Assembly (NCBI RefSeq): GCF_023101765.2
Contig: NC_064233.1
Coordinates: forward strand, 3,162,001-3,226,000
Direction of reading: 5' to 3'
Source: Spodoptera frugiperda
Taxonomy: Eukaryota > Arthropoda > Insecta > Lepidoptera > Noctuidae
DNA: 64,000 nt
The translations under genes and the position numbers were made by a program. Shown in pieces: positions 46,970 to 59,167 of this stretch (position 1 is the stretch's first letter; each line of letters opens with the position of its first letter). The notes below the pieces were generated by a model. The model had not been told where the DNA came from. It searched no databases and was given only the letters and a program-made list of their open reading frames with translations.

Positions 46970-47700
46970 AGCTGTGTTATGTTACGTTGCTGTGGATGCG
47001 TTTGGCTTCCACCAATCATATTCATTGGTACACGTAGCTTATCATTCATGGAAATGGACACAGCTAAGTTATGTTTTTTATATGGAAAGATGCGTGCTAT
47101 GGATGGCTTCCCTACTATCGATACATTGTATACTTGAGCTGCGCATCTTCCTCACACAGCTACATACATAACTTAGTATCAGTGGAAATGGTCACATAGT
47201 TTCACAGTTTAGCTATTACATCTTCGTAGCATAGCTACATAGCACATCTCTGGTGGAAAAGCGCTCTAAGATTTTAAACTGAAATCCGATTAAAGAACAG
47301 CTGAAGTTTCCCTTCATCGATTATTTAAATATTACAAACAGACACTCCAATTTTATTTATTAGTCTAGTTTTTAATTAATTAATAAGTATTTCGAAATAC
47401 CTATTAGGTACTGATATCATAACAATATGTATTTAAGGGCTAGGTCACGTTTCATTGACGAAATGAGTAATGTACTATACCGCGGTTTCATTCGATAATA
47501 ATTTTAAGTGGCAAAGAAATTCATTATACGTTGTAAATTAACAACCATTTTTTTAAGAGGGAAAATCGTTCAATGACTTTCCGCCTTGGGTGAAGCGAGA
47601 GGGAGTGTCAGATACTTACTGACTAAAAACCACCCCGTTCCTAGTCCTGTTTTTAGAGCCGGACCTCCGGTGAACTCATTAAGTAGTCCGCAGCTCCAGA
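46970..47700. repeat. Family F copy and family D copy
   Basis: 46970-47275 is a direct family F copy, 47550-47700 a reverse family D copy. No gene between 46806 and 48350. Confidence 0.6.
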
Positions 47701-48059
47701 TCAAAACTATAGCAAAAAATTGATAAAAAAGTTCGTTTGATAGATGGTGTTGGGATCGAAATACATCGCGCTATGGTTACGTGACATGACTTTGTAAGGG
47801 TAATTGACCAACACTAAATAAATCGGCAGGTTAGAGCATAGTTGTTTTATTTTGATCCCTATTAGTGTTCCCATTAGACCACTTATTGCTAAGCCCGGCA
47901 ATAATCATAGCATTAGCTATGATAGTAAAATTGTTTACTAACCACGATCAGGAAAAGCACAAAGGAAATTTAACAGGGAGTGGGCAGCACCGCTCTCTGA
48001 TAACCCTGACTGCGGAGATTAGTAAAATTGGTGGACGAGGGAGATGGCAACGAGGATGA

Positions 48060-48200
48060 CGGTGCTGGTCTGCTCCGTGAAGTGAAGTGATCATGCTCGG
48101 CAGGCTTTCTGCCCTACTGTTGTTCTTTGGGTCTATTCATGTTTGTTCGCATGTAAACTTCACAAAGTTCGATGTAGGATTTATGACGTCATCCGTTGTT
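48060..48200 (+). repeat. Uninterrupted copy of the LINE target repeat
   Basis: GGCTTTCTGCCCTACTGTTG runs directly into TTCTTTGGG, whereas the same repeat at 2771 and 4165 is split by the LINE. The match continues through CGCATGTAAACTTCA to TTATGACGTCATCCGTTG. Confidence 0.7.
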
Positions 48201-48353
48201 TTTTTGCTGAATAGGGGGCAAACGAGCAGACGAGTCACCTGATGGTACGCGATCCCTATTGTGTACAAACAGACATCCAACATTCATAATTCTTTATAAT
48301 ATTAAACAGTTCTTCACAAAATTAATTAGTTTTTGATAATATGTAGCGTTTCA

Positions 48354-48371
48354 TATAAAAATAGGTCACGT
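48354..48371 (+). promoter_or_regulatory. TATA box and TCACGT
   Basis: TATAAAA at 48354-48360, then TCACGT at 48366-48371, 48-65 bases before the start codon. TCACGT is known as a functional hexamer in silkmoth chorion promoters, where it lies upstream of the TATA box; here it is downstream, so its use is uncertain. Confidence 0.4.
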
Positions 48372-48418
48372 ATGTATGGCATTGTTTGTGAAATTGTGTG
48401 TTTGTGTGTACATTCGAA

Positions 48419-51400
48419 ATGATTGTCTTTGTTGAATTGGTTATTTTGGCAGCATTTACCGTAGAGGCAAGTACCTAATCATATGAAGTAATAAATTTAT
48501 AATATTTGACTATAACAAGATTGTCTTAAGCTTCATTTTCGACCTCTTTGACTGAACATTTGATGTTACATTGCTCTCCCATAATTGAACCAACAAAACT
48601 AAGAAACAAAATTATAGCACAAATGGTGAAAAATCGGTGAACAAGGTATAGCAGCGTTAAGTGCCGTAATGTGTACCTCTGCCTACCCCTTCGGGAAGAA
48701 AAGGCGTGACGTTGCAAAACAATGTAACCAAGTATCTGTATTGTACCATGGAGGAGCGAAACATGCCTCGTTGGCTGATTGAAACTACCGGGCAAGGCGT
48801 CTCGGGTTCGATTCCCGGGTCATGAAGTATAACTGGTTTTTTTTTCTGTGCCTTTCATTTGAAATAAATTAATCATGTGGTACTACAAAGTCTTATAAAA
48901 GGTGCATTGTTATTTATAGGCTCATCGTCACGTTGTTTACATTGGATTTACGCAAAGTAATACACAGTGTCATTACGTTTGCCTACCCCTTCGGGGATTA
49001 AATGTGGCGATATGCATATGTAGGAGCGAAACATATTTCGAGTGATTTGTGTGTTTTTGTGTTGCACCTCGTGCTTTTTGAGCAAAATTTGCAATGCTTA
49101 CACCGCATGCTGAAAATACATCTACAAGCGCTTTGAAAACTAAAATTGTATTGTATTGTTACGTTGTAGCTTGGATTTTTGTAAAGTAACGCCTGATTCT
49201 ATTCTAATACAGGTAATTTATGCCAATCCCGGCAAAGACTACATCATGGCTTACATACCGGTTGACGAATTGCCTAATTTGGTGGCAATGGTAAGTTATA
49301 GGTAACAATACTGTTCTATAATAAAAATAATGAATCTTTTTTAAGAATGAGGCAAATACGAAGAGAACGCGATATTTCCTTCAATATATCTTCGAAAGTA
49401 TTTGTTTCCGAAAAAAAAATCAAGTCCAAAATAAATAATGAAATTAACCAAGTATATAATTTTTTTAGCTCCATGTACTTTGACCACAGAAGAGTTATTA
49501 ATGTTGTAGGTTGTCTAGGAATGTTTAAGACAGTGGCGCGGCAAATAATGCCGTATTTTGTAAAAGTGTTCAAATTAGTTCAAAGAGATATCAAATGCAA
49601 TTTTTCGACTACTGGGCCTATTTCGATTTTTTGTATATTTTCAGCCAAGATGATAACATTAAAAATGTGTGGTTTAAATTAAGTCATAAGAGGTTTCCCC
49701 ATACAGTATGATTTATAAAAAGTCTAATTTTACTTGTTGTATATTATGTTATAGAATATAGAAGTGATTCCCATACCTTACTACCAAAATCCATATTTAT
49801 ACGACCCATGGTACTACCAAAGCATGATGATGAGTAACCTCTGGTCTCCGTACCCTCGGACAACTGGACCTGTGTATTTTGGAGGGCAAGTGGAGGGGAG
49901 AGGAGGTGTCAGCATCAAAGGGGAATTTGGAAACAATGGATACAATAGTGAGTATTATAAGTACTGACAAAAGCACGTGAAGGTATACCAAATAGTTTTC
50001 TGTTGATTTTCATTCTTATTATAAGGCAGTAGAGTTTTTTATGGTATAAGCCGGTAAACGAGCAAACGGATCATCTGATGGTAAACAATCGCCGCAGCCC
50101 GTGGCACCCGAAACACTAGAGGCGTTACAAGTACATTGGTGGCCTTTTGGAGGTTAGGAATTCAAGGGTTGTTGGGTAATAGGGGATTGGGAAGGGTTTC
50201 ACGGAATTGGGGCTCCGGTAACCTCACTCACACAACAAAATACAAAATAGGGGTGAGACTTCTAACCCGTAAAGGCTGAGTACTACATCTAAGGTTTCGA
50301 CAAAATCGGGGGTCGAAGGGGTATCCCCTCCCCCTAAAAATTATGGCTATTTTAATATTTTTTTTACTTTTTTTGATATTTCAGAAGTTGTATGCGTCGT
50401 AGAAACAAAAAAAAAACGACAAACTTTGCTAATAACCTTGGCAACTAGAATTACTTTGTTCATATGTCAATATTAATGTTTTGGTGCCAAAAAAAATCAT
50501 TGTGAATATCGCTTTTTACCGAAAAAATCACTATTTTTCAATATTTTCCATTGGTTCAACCCCCATAAGCATAAAATTAGATGTAGTAAGCCTTAAATGG
50601 TTAGAAGTCCCACCCCTATCACATTGTATTTAGGGCAAGCGTGGTTGATGAAGTCGGTTTTCTGATCGACCGTGGTATCATTTGGACGAACTGGCCCAGT
50701 AGCGAGTTAACATGACTCTCTAACACTTAAGAAGTTGCCAACATGTTTTTGATATATTCTTCTGTTATTATAGATAAAACGAATTTTTTTCATGGTTAAT
50801 GTTTTGGTGCGAAAGGGAGTGTTAGATCATTTGTGAATTATTTTTGCCGAAAAAATCACTATTTTTCAATATTATGATAAATTAGGGGTTCAACCCCCAT
50901 ATTATTTTTTTGGTCGATAAAATTAGATGTAGGACTCAGTTAACGGGTTAGAAGTCCCACCCCTATCACATTGTATAACGCAAGCGTGGTTTCACGTCGG
51001 TTTTCTGTCGACCGTGGTATCACTCTAGTCGAACTGGCCCATTAGCGCCGAAACATGGCTCTCCCACACTTAAGAAGTTGCCAACATGATTCGATATATT
51101 CTTCTGTAATGTATACTTACCAAACAAAAAATCTCAGGTTGGATCGGTCGGGTCGACGTTAAATGTACTTAAATAAAAATTTTGGATAAAATATATTTAA
51201 TAGTTATGCAATTATTTTTTCAGAAGTCACTTCCTACTCCGCACCACCGACACCAGTGGTCGTCACCCCCGAACCAACTTTACCTTTGCCAGACTCAGAA
51301 TGGCCAAACGACTCAATATTGCCAAACGCAAACTTGCCAAAAATAACATCATTGCCAGAAATCGCTTACCCATATTCAAAAAGTAATGAAATGACCGACA

Positions 51401-51588
51401 CGCCATTGCCAGTGACAAAAATAAGCATGCCAGACAAATTTGTGCCAATTATAATGGCATTGGCAGAGGAAAGTTTTATTGATATACGTAATTTAGGGTA
51501 TATTGATGACGATGAAGAATTTGGTCCTGTGGTGTTTGGCGGCAAAGTGCCAGCCTCTGGCAGAGTTAAGATCACTGCTAATTTTTAA
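48419..51588 (+). CDS. Four-exon chorion-like hybrid with a GC-AG first intron
   Basis: Exons: 48419-48466 (MIVFVELVILAAFTVE), 49213-49290, 49755-49947 and 51224-51588; total 227 residues. The first intron has donor GAG/GCAAGT, the strong GC-type consensus; the nearby GT (4 bases on) would break the frame. Introns 1 and 2 are phase 0, intron 3 is phase 1 (donor AATA/GTGAGT). Exon 3 encodes GPVYFGGQVEGRGGVSIKG and exon 4 ends GPVVFGGKVPASGRVKITANF; both resemble the chorion central-domain strand pattern (G-x-V-x-F-x-G-x-V-x-x-x-G-x-V). Exon 4 also has DTPLPVT, as in the class B-like gene at 52436. If intron 3 is retained, exon 3 ends after NSEYYKY. Most likely a divergent chorion-type protein. 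Confidence 0.72.
48595..49015 (+). repeat. Family A pieces inside an intron
   Basis: 48595-48720 is a family A tail; 48765-49015 has another head (TGCCTCGTTGGCTGATTG) and a second tail. Confidence 0.55.
50035..51110. mobile_element. MITE nested in a family C copy, then partly duplicated
   Basis: Family C 5' half at 50035-50240, MITE copy at 50241-50627, family C 3' half at 50635-50770, truncated MITE at 50791-50975, and a second family C 3' half at 50975-51110. Both 3' halves share the same right flank (AAGAAGTTGCCAACATG), so a segment has been duplicated in tandem. The block fills most of intron 3 of the gene above. Confidence 0.75.
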
Positions 51589-51714
51589 CCAAAGTAAACT
51601 AGAGGGTTTCTTTTGCTAATGTATTGATAAGTTAGTTACAGGATTACATTTTATTGACGGTAAGTTATCGTAAAATCGGGTTTCTTTCACTTTTTTTTTT
51701 CAATGCATTCTCCC

Positions 51715-52135
51715 GCTTTATGTGTGGCGAGAGGGAGTGTCAGACTCTTACTGACTAAAAACTATACACGTTCCTACTCCTGCTTGTCGCGCCGCTTAGC
51801 TTAGCTTTACAACATATTATAGTGATAAAAAAATACTTCTTCGATTGTCTCGTTGGTAGAGTAGTCGCAAGTGCGACTACCAGACAGGGGTCTCGGCATC
51901 GATTCCCTGGTCGGGCCAAGTATTATTGGGCTTATTTCGGTATTCATTTGCCAGTAATAAATACGATTCTGGAAATGTGCCCAGTATATAGCAATAGCCT
52001 CACTCCCTATTACATGAACCTTACAATACAAATGGTAAAAAGTGGGTGTACATTGTATAGTGACATTGCGTGCCATAATGTGCATCTCTACTTACCCCTT
52101 CGTGGATAAGAGGCGCGACGTTGCATGTTACGTTG
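51715..52135. repeat. Family D fragment and family A SINE
   Basis: 51715-51785 family D reverse, 51840-52130 family A direct with head TGTCTCGTTGGTAGAGTAG. No gene between 51589 and 52435. Confidence 0.65.
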
Positions 52136-52435
52136 CATAAAAAAAACAATGATTAAACTATTTATTTCATAATTTATCAAACATGTGCTTTCATACATGT
52201 CCTATCGTTTTACAAATTATTATCGGTCTTGAAGTTATCGCTTTGTTCGTGATTTAATAGATTATAATATTACTTGAAAGATAATTTTGTTACAACACTT
52301 TTATGTAAGCCCTGCAGAAAATTGTCTGTCTACATATTTATTTTCGCAAAGCCTTGCAGATTTTTGAGCGGAGCTGTTGGATTTTTGGCGGAGTTCATAT
52401 TTTTGAATTTAGGTTCTTTTTTTTTGTAAATAGAA

Positions 52436-53525
52436 ATGGTTATTTGGTATTGTTGGTTTTTAATGGCTGCTGTTCAGGTAATTATAATATTTTTTGTTTT
52501 TTTTTTCATTCAAATATCCGTCACGGCTCCGGCGCTGCGGTTATTACTTCGATTACGTTTTTCATTTTCTCTTATCTCTTAATCTAATTAATCAGAAAGT
52601 ACACGAAACGTTTATATAAAGTATCCATAAAGTATTTATTTTGGTAGTTTATATTGTCAATTAGTAAAATGTTATCGTCACGCCTTGCCACTGGGCAGTG
52701 TACATCCACTTTTCACCATTTGCGTTATAAGTCCCAAGTAATTGAGCCTATTGCCATATATTGGACACAATTCCAGACTCCATGTTACTACTGAGAAATT
52801 TTCGAAAAACCGAAAAAAGCCGGGAATACTTTGCCGTATCTGGGAATCGAACCTGAGACCCCTTGCCCGGCAGTAGCACTTGTGACCACTTGACCAACGA
52901 GGCAGTCTAAATAAAAATTAATACTAAATCTACAAAAAAATATTGAGTAGGAAAGAATAATTAATCTAATCTTTAATTTCTTTTACAGTACACATCGGCA
53001 CAAGTATTCCAACCGGGCTTGTTAAATCCACCAAGAAATACCGGCCCATATTCACTAAACACCTTCGGCAATAACCAATATCAAAATATACCAATGGCAA
53101 CTAAACCTTTGACCAACGGGCTAACTTACCATCCAAATCTACTGAACAGTAACTTTGCCAATACAAATACGTTGGCAAACATTGCAGATACTAATTTAGT
53201 AAACTCTATCACTAGCACTTTAATGCCAAACGAAATTATAGGAGGTAATCTATTAGGAAATATTGGCAATCTGCCAAATGGTATACAATCGAGTAGAGTA
53301 ACATACAGCTTTGGCGATACTCCTCTCCCAGTCACTGTATCTGGCAAATCGCTAAATAATCAACCTATTGGCTTACAAATTATGGCAGATAATTTACAAG
53401 TGAATGGCAAAGTGGCTGTGTCTGGCAGAATGCCATTGTATGGCACGGTGACCATTAATGGCAATGTGCCATCGGATGGCAAATCGTCTGTCAATTATGG
53501 CTGTGGAAATCGAGTAGCTGTTTAG
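52436..53525 (+). CDS. Class B-like chorion protein
   Basis: Exon 1 is 52436-52477 (14 codons, [14 protein letters not shown], donor GTAATT). Exon 2 is 52989-53525 after TAATTTCTTTTACAG, starting [19 protein letters not shown], phase 0; total 192 residues. The first 90 mature residues are Asn/Thr/Leu-rich. The C-terminal 75 form a chorion class B central domain: [20 protein letters not shown], then [20 protein letters not shown]. This parallels [18 protein letters not shown] and GGINYGCG in the gene at 58137. It lacks the long Gly/Tyr/Cys C-terminal arm of classical class B proteins. The intron holds a reverse family A copy (52678-52905). AATAAA follows the stop at about 53540. Confidence 0.85.
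52678..52905 (-). repeat. Family A SINE inside an intron
   Basis: From TCACGCCTTGCCACTGGGC to GACCACTTGACCAACGAGG; tail shortened. Confidence 0.65.
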
Positions 53526-53769
53526 TATTTGTAATTTGTAATAAAAGTATTTATTTAATTTATTAAATATTTTAAAAATAAGCTTTGTCTTTTTATTTAT
53601 TTTTTTAAAACTCTTATATTGAATATGTGTGATTGTTAAGAAAAATTGTACTTTGTAAATAAATAATATTATCTTCACCATTTTGATATTAAAAACAGTA
53701 AAGTGCGACTTCAATTCCTGCACGAAGAGTACATACCTAGATAACAATATAAATCGATAATTTTATTTG

Positions 53770-54520
53770 TCTTCCCGATCCCCGATTCCACAACAATTCG
53801 TCAATTCCCAACCCCCAAAAGGCTCGAAACGAACTTGTAATGCTACTGGTGTTTCGGGTCTCCATGGGCGGCGCGGCGGTGATCTGTCTATTTGTTTACC
53901 GGCTTATACTATAAAAAAATATTCTATTTTTGTAACAACAGATAACATCATCTATGACAAATTCAACAGTCTAGCTATTACACAGTTCATCAGATACAGC
54001 TTTGTGAAATAACTTTTACCGCCTTAGACGAAGCGACAGTGAATTACAGACTATTACTGACTAAACACCACCCCATTCCTACTCCTGCTTTTCGAGCCGG
54101 AGCCCCGGTAACCCGCTAGGCAGTCCGCAGCTCCGGGTAGCTCAGCTCTACTGAGCTTCATCTATGGTGGTCTGACGGCTCTTAAAAACATCCTTAGTTC
54201 CAGATTCTTTTTATTAGCATTTGGGTACGGAATCCTAAAACTAACAAAAGTAGTAATATTAAAGTATAGTATAGGGTCAATAGCAAAATATTGATTACAA
54301 AAATTAATTCAAATAGGTATTTTTAAAACGTCACAATAGAGTTGTCTGTCAGTTTGTCCAACAGTAAGACTGTTTTCCACTACGTTGCTGTGTATGCGTT
54401 TGGCTTCCATCAATCATATTCATTGGTACATATGGCTTAGCACTGGTGGAAACGGACTTCGCTATGTTTTTTATATGAAAAGTTGCGTGCTATGAATGGC
54501 TTCCCTACTAATTATACATC
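53770..54520. repeat. Families C, D and F
   Basis: 53770-53925 reverse C, 54025-54140 reverse D (GACTAAACACCACCCC), 54365-54520 direct F. No gene from 53526 to 54700. Confidence 0.6.
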
Positions 54521-54707
54521 GCATAATCTGTTGGTTCAGGGTAATACTAGTCAATATGTTTTAATAAACAATATAAAAGAAAAATCAAATATAAATGCAT
54601 TCAATTCCATTTATTACATCAATAAATAAATACACATACAATAACAATATTAAAAAAATAATGACTTTGACTTTACAAATAATTACTTTTTAAGTAAATA
54701 TTAAAAT

Positions 54708-55938
54708 CTAAACACAACCACAATTATTGTTAGTGGCAACACTGACTAGACCTCCGGCAGGCAGAGTCCCTTCGAAAGTCACGTAGCCAATCACTGGCAC
54801 GTTGCCAGTAACGGCAGTGTTGCCACCAACTGGCAGCTCGCCAACGACGGCGATATCACCATAGCCAGCATTGACAGCGTTTGGCACACCGGCCAAACCT
54901 GCCATGTTATTGGCCAGACCATTGTAAGCTAAGTTGTTATTGAGTTGGAAATTGTTAGCCAAGTTATTGGCAGCTAAGTTATTCATTGCCAAATTATTGG
55001 CAGCGAAATTATTAGCAGCGAAATTATTGGCAGCCAAGCTATTGGCAGCAAAATTATTGGCTGCCAAATTATTAACGGCAAAGTTATTAGCAGCCAAATT
55101 ATTTGCTGCAATGTTAGCATTATTCATGTTGTTGACTGCAGCAAATTTATTGGCAGCAAAGTTTACATTGGCTAAATTATTACCAGCACAATTAGCACCA
55201 GCCAAATTATTGGCAGCTAGATTAGCTGCTGCCAAATTATTACTGGCAAAGTTGTTTATGCCAAAGTTGTTTGGGTTAAGACCATTTACAGCCAAGCCAT
55301 TGCCAAGTAATCCATTTGGTGCCAATCCATTGGCTAGTCCTAGTCCATTGGGAGGGAGTCCATTTAATCCAAATCCTTTGTTGATACCAAGAGATTGGCC
55401 GAAGGTATTCTGTAAAAACAAAAATAATTAAATACACTTAACACATCATCAGCCTATAAGTGGCCACTGCTGACAGAGGGCCTCTTCTCAAACGGAGAAG
55501 GTTTGACCATTAATCATTACGCTTGCTCAATGTGGGTTGGCAATCTCAAATATATAATTTAAAATTATAAGTCCAAGTTTCCTCACGGTGTTTTCCTTCA
55601 CCGTTTGTCAGTAGTGTCTAAATAAGAGTAGTTATTGTTTTTTTTGAGACTAACGAGCAGACTTATCATGTGATGGTAAGCGACCAGTGTCGCCCGCAAA
55701 ACCAAAGGAGTCAGCTTTTTAAATATTAATGCTCATTTCTTGAAGGATTGGATTAATTCGTTTTTTTATGGTATAAGCCAGTAACGAGCTGATGAATCAC
55801 CCAATGGTAAGCCATCAGCGCCTTCCATGGACACAAGCAACACCAAACAAAACAGCTCTTTTCTTAATGGATTAGATTATAAAAAATACGTACCTCTACT
55901 AAACAGAGAACAGCAGATAAAATAATTAAAGACAACAT
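54708..55938 (-). CDS. Class A-like chorion protein with Asn/Ala/Leu repeat arm
   Basis: Exon 1 is 55894-55938 (15 codons, MLSLIILSAVLCLVE, donor GTACGT). Exon 2 is 54708-55409 after ATTTTTGTTTTTACAG, starting NTFGQSLGINKGFGLNG, phase 0; total 248 residues. The C-terminal 55 residues are a class A central domain, GDIAVVGELPVGGNTAVTGN then VPVIGYVTFEGTLPAGG, ending NNNCGCV. The N-terminal arm is not the Gly/Tyr type usual in class A but about 130 residues of LAANNFA-type hexads (13 NN(L/F)A units). The opposite strand has a long open frame (54934-55431), a by-product of the repeat. Chorion central domains assemble as beta-sheets in the eggshell; the arm is unusual. Confidence 0.88.
55445..55855. 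repeat. Families E and C inside an intron
   Basis: 55445-55630 direct E, 55760-55855 direct C head (GGTATAAGCCAGTAACGAG). Confidence 0.6.
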
Positions 55939-56286
55939 ATTTAAATTATGTATAAAATAAAGTATAAACCACTTAAACACTCAAGACACTGGGCCTATTT
56001 TTGAATGAATTAATTTCTATAAAACATCTAGTTATATACTTAGGTATTTCTTCACTTATTATGTAATGATTACTTATGATTAGACGATAATTTTCTTTGA
56101 CAGATAACTATTGAAATATTACTTCCATTTGATTTTCTGATTAGTTTAAAAGCACGATTGAGTGATAAATCTTTCTTTCACTTTAATGTAATATTTTTAT
56201 CTTTTCCAAGTAGCAGTTGCAAGATTTTCTGCTTCAGCTTTGATCTGAGATTTTGCTTGTGTCAAACACAAAGTATGTTTATTATT

Positions 56287-57205
56287 TAAGTGTGGGAGAG
56301 CCATACTTCACCACGTATGGCACGGCCTCACAGAAAACCGACCTTTTTTTTATGGGACAAGCCCGCCACAACCTCGCTAAACTGCTGCAATTCCTGTAAG
56401 CCAGGATCTACAGTAGATACAACCATGAAAACACCGGAACATTGAAGTCCGGCGCGTCTCAGGGACATGAATGACTGTCTTGGATCCCGCAACGAAATTA
56501 ATCAGAAGATATTATTAGAGGAGAAGAAAAAGAAAACCGACCTGAAACAACACTTATTTTTGCTACCAGAGTTCCAATTCCTCCCTTCCCAATCTTCTCA
56601 ATACTCGATTCCCCAACAACCCTTCAATTCCCAACCCCCAAATGGCTGGCAACGTACTTGTAACACCACCGGTGTTCCAAGTGTCCATGTGCGGCGGCGA
56701 TTACTTACCATCAGGTGGTCGGCTTATACTATAAAAAATTGCCTCAAATATCGCAGGTATCCATACTTATATTAGTGTGTTTATTTATTTGTGTCTTTTT
56801 CTTTCACGTCGCAAGAGAATGTTTATTTATTGTATAATATCTGTGCTGAAGATAGTAAAGAGAGTTTAAGTGTGGGAGAGTCATGGTTTGCCAAAGATTT
56901 GTCGTCTCGACTGGAGTGATCACAGACTTTACAAAAAAATCGGTGTTAAACAAGCGTACCATTTGCGTATGTAAGTTTGTGGTATGTTTCGTTATGTAAG
57001 TGAGGTTATCGAAGACCTAATTTACTCCCCCTCCTCAATCTGTTCAATCTCCGGATGCCCAAAAATTCTCAAATTCCTAACCACCAAAAAGCCGGCAACG
57101 CACTTCTTACGGGTGTTTCGGGTATCTACGGGCGCGGGCGGCGCCGATTACTTACAATCATGTGATCTGTTTGCTCGGTTACCCGCTTATCCCATAAAAA
57201 AGAGG
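56287..57205 (-). repeat. Nested family C copies
   Basis: Family C 3' end at 56287-56340 is separated from its head at 56570-56740 by an insertion (56345-56565) that contains the CTACTGTAGATCC repeat inverted relative to 16740. A second family C copy lies at 56873-57205. No gene here. Confidence 0.6.
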
Positions 57206-57400
57206 CTTTTCAAATTCAAGTGGATATCCTATGCAACAACATTGTATACTTATTTGTTAAATCTGCCTGTAAGGATATTTTATGTAGGTAACCTTATTCT
57301 CCAAAAAAGACAGACATACTGCCGTACTCAAAGTCCTTTAATGATTACTTAAACTATTTTTAGTAACGAATTTTGTTCTGAAAACAATTGCTAAGTACTG

Positions 57401-57550
57401 GGTTAAGTAACCATTATGTTTCCGATATTTCATACGTGGTCATGGCGCTTGCAACAGTGCCGAAATATCAGAAACTCACAGAAATTAATAAATATGGTAA
57501 ATATCCTGTTTTAAGTTGTAAAATGATATTAATATAATGGTTACTTAACC
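57401..57550. mobile_element. MITE with perfect 17-bp terminal inverted repeats
   Basis: Ends GGTTAAGTAACCATTAT and ATAATGGTTACTTAACC. The interior shares GCAACAGTGCCGAAATATC with 585-650. The 57560-58130 stretch that follows shows no gene. Confidence 0.8.
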
Positions 57551-58136
57551 TAGTCTTTAGCAAATGTTTAGAGATTGAGTCATCTTATGTAGTTGTTTAT
57601 TTTTTAAACCATCATCTTTTGTCCAAAATCCTTTTCCAATATACTTTATTCATTTCATGGTTACCAGTGTACTGTTGAAAAACTGATGCGATTCTTGGGC
57701 GTAAACAATGATTGGAGTATTTAATCGAATTTCGTGCTTATCAAAACTGTAGTCAGTCAAAACTGTATGAGCGAGACCAACTCATAATTAGCAAAAATTG
57801 TGTATTGTGATTGGCTAAGACGAGTATGCAATGCATATGCATAAAAATCAATTGGCTTTCGTTATTCTCGCTAAAACTCGAAAACAGCTTTTTTGATTTG
57901 GCAAATTTCATTCTTGAATTATTTGTTAAAGTCCAGGGAAGGATTAAAGAGCGAGAAAATCATTATTTTGCAGTACAAAGTTTGCCAGGTCAGCTAGTGT
58001 TTATATAAAAGTAAATCTCCCATCTGCCGCCTTAATAAAAACTTCAGAACTTATCGTCACCAAAATAATACAACAAAAATCAAATAATTAACTTCAATAT
58101 AATTAAAACAAACAACAACATTAAAGCTAATTACAT

Positions 58137-59010
58137 TTAGAACACTCCCGCGCAACCAGGGCCGGCTCTTGGCAAGCCAGGACCGTAACCGGGCAGAGAA
58201 GGTCCATAGACTCTGCCACCAGGAGCGACACCGTACGGACCGGCGGGAGCGGCAGGAGCAACTCCCTCGCTCACAATACCAACAGCGCCGCTACCGCAGC
58301 CGTAGTTAATACCACCAGCTCCAGCGCTTGGCAGGGCTCCCTCTACTGCCACGGCTCCCAAGAACGGCAGCTCACCATTCACAGCTAGAGCGCCTTCGAT
58401 AGCATTCTCCGAGAAGACTGTGATGCCAGTTGGTGCGATGGGAGAGAAGCTGCTCACTGCAAAGCCACCACCATTGCTGGGGACGAAGCCGTTGGCTGCC
58501 AGTCCATAGGCGTTGTTTCCTGGGTAGGCTAGGCCTACGGGTCTTCCTGCGCCGTAGGCTAAAGCGTTGCCTGCTAAGGCCAGTTCTTCAGCAGCTAAGC
58601 AGTTGACTGCGCCGATGCTTTGGGCAGAAATGGTCTGGAAAGGAGAATGAAATTGTTAAAGCCTTAATAGTCTTGTTATGTTATGGATGTATGATTGCTT
58701 TTTGTTATTAATGTATGATTGTTTTCAAGTCTAAAGTTCCAAAGTCTAAATTTTAATTCGATATGCGGGCTAGATTGTCGCACGGAGCAACTCTTTGTGT
58801 GATCCACAAATTGTTGTTTCGGGTCTAGGTGTCATGTGTATGTGAACTTGTATGTTTGTAAACGCACCCACGACACAGGAGAAAATCCTAGTGTGGGGCA
58901 ATGTAAAAAGAAACAAAAGAAGAATTCAAAAAGTCTTGAAAATAGAACCATTATCTTACCTGAACCAGCCAAGCTGAAGAGCAAATTAAAAAGAATAGTT
59001 TAGCTGCCAT
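58137..59010 (-). CDS. Class B chorion protein
   Basis: Exon 1 is 58960-59010 (17 codons, [17 protein letters not shown], donor GTAAGA). Exon 2 is 58137-58634 after TTCTCCTTTCCAG, starting [20 protein letters not shown], phase 0; total 182 residues. The N-terminal arm has [14 protein letters not shown]. The central domain is classical class [21 protein letters not shown], then [19 protein letters not shown]. The C-terminal arm is Gly/Pro/Tyr ([17 protein letters not shown]) and ends CAGVF. A major structural protein of the moth eggshell, made by follicle cells. The coding sequence is GC-richer than its neighbours, as is common in this family. ATTATATA at 59069-59076 supplies a minus-strand TATA. 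Confidence 0.95.
58765..58915 (+). repeat. Family B SINE, 5'-truncated, inside an intron
   Basis: Starts at the GCACGGAGCAACTCTTTG block and keeps CACAGGAGAAAATCCTAG and a short A-rich tail. Confidence 0.7.
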
Positions 59011-59167
59011 CTTGAATTAGTTTCAATCGAAATAATACAACTGAATAATTTAGAATCAAAACTCTACCATTATATACTAAACGATTACATAAATAACTTC
59101 GTAATTACTGTTAAAGAAATCAGTTATTTCGTTATAATCGATAACTGTTATCGGAATTATTGATGCA

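Noticed and set aside
49347..49682. 111-residue ORF in intron 2 of the four-exon gene
   Set aside because: Part of it (ATCTTCGAAAGTATTTGTTTCC) resembles intergenic sequence at about 19090, so it is likely repeat-derived.
54934..55431. 165-residue plus-strand ORF over the class A gene
   Set aside because: It is the antisense reading of the Asn/Ala/Leu repeat and reads as monotonous LLAAK.
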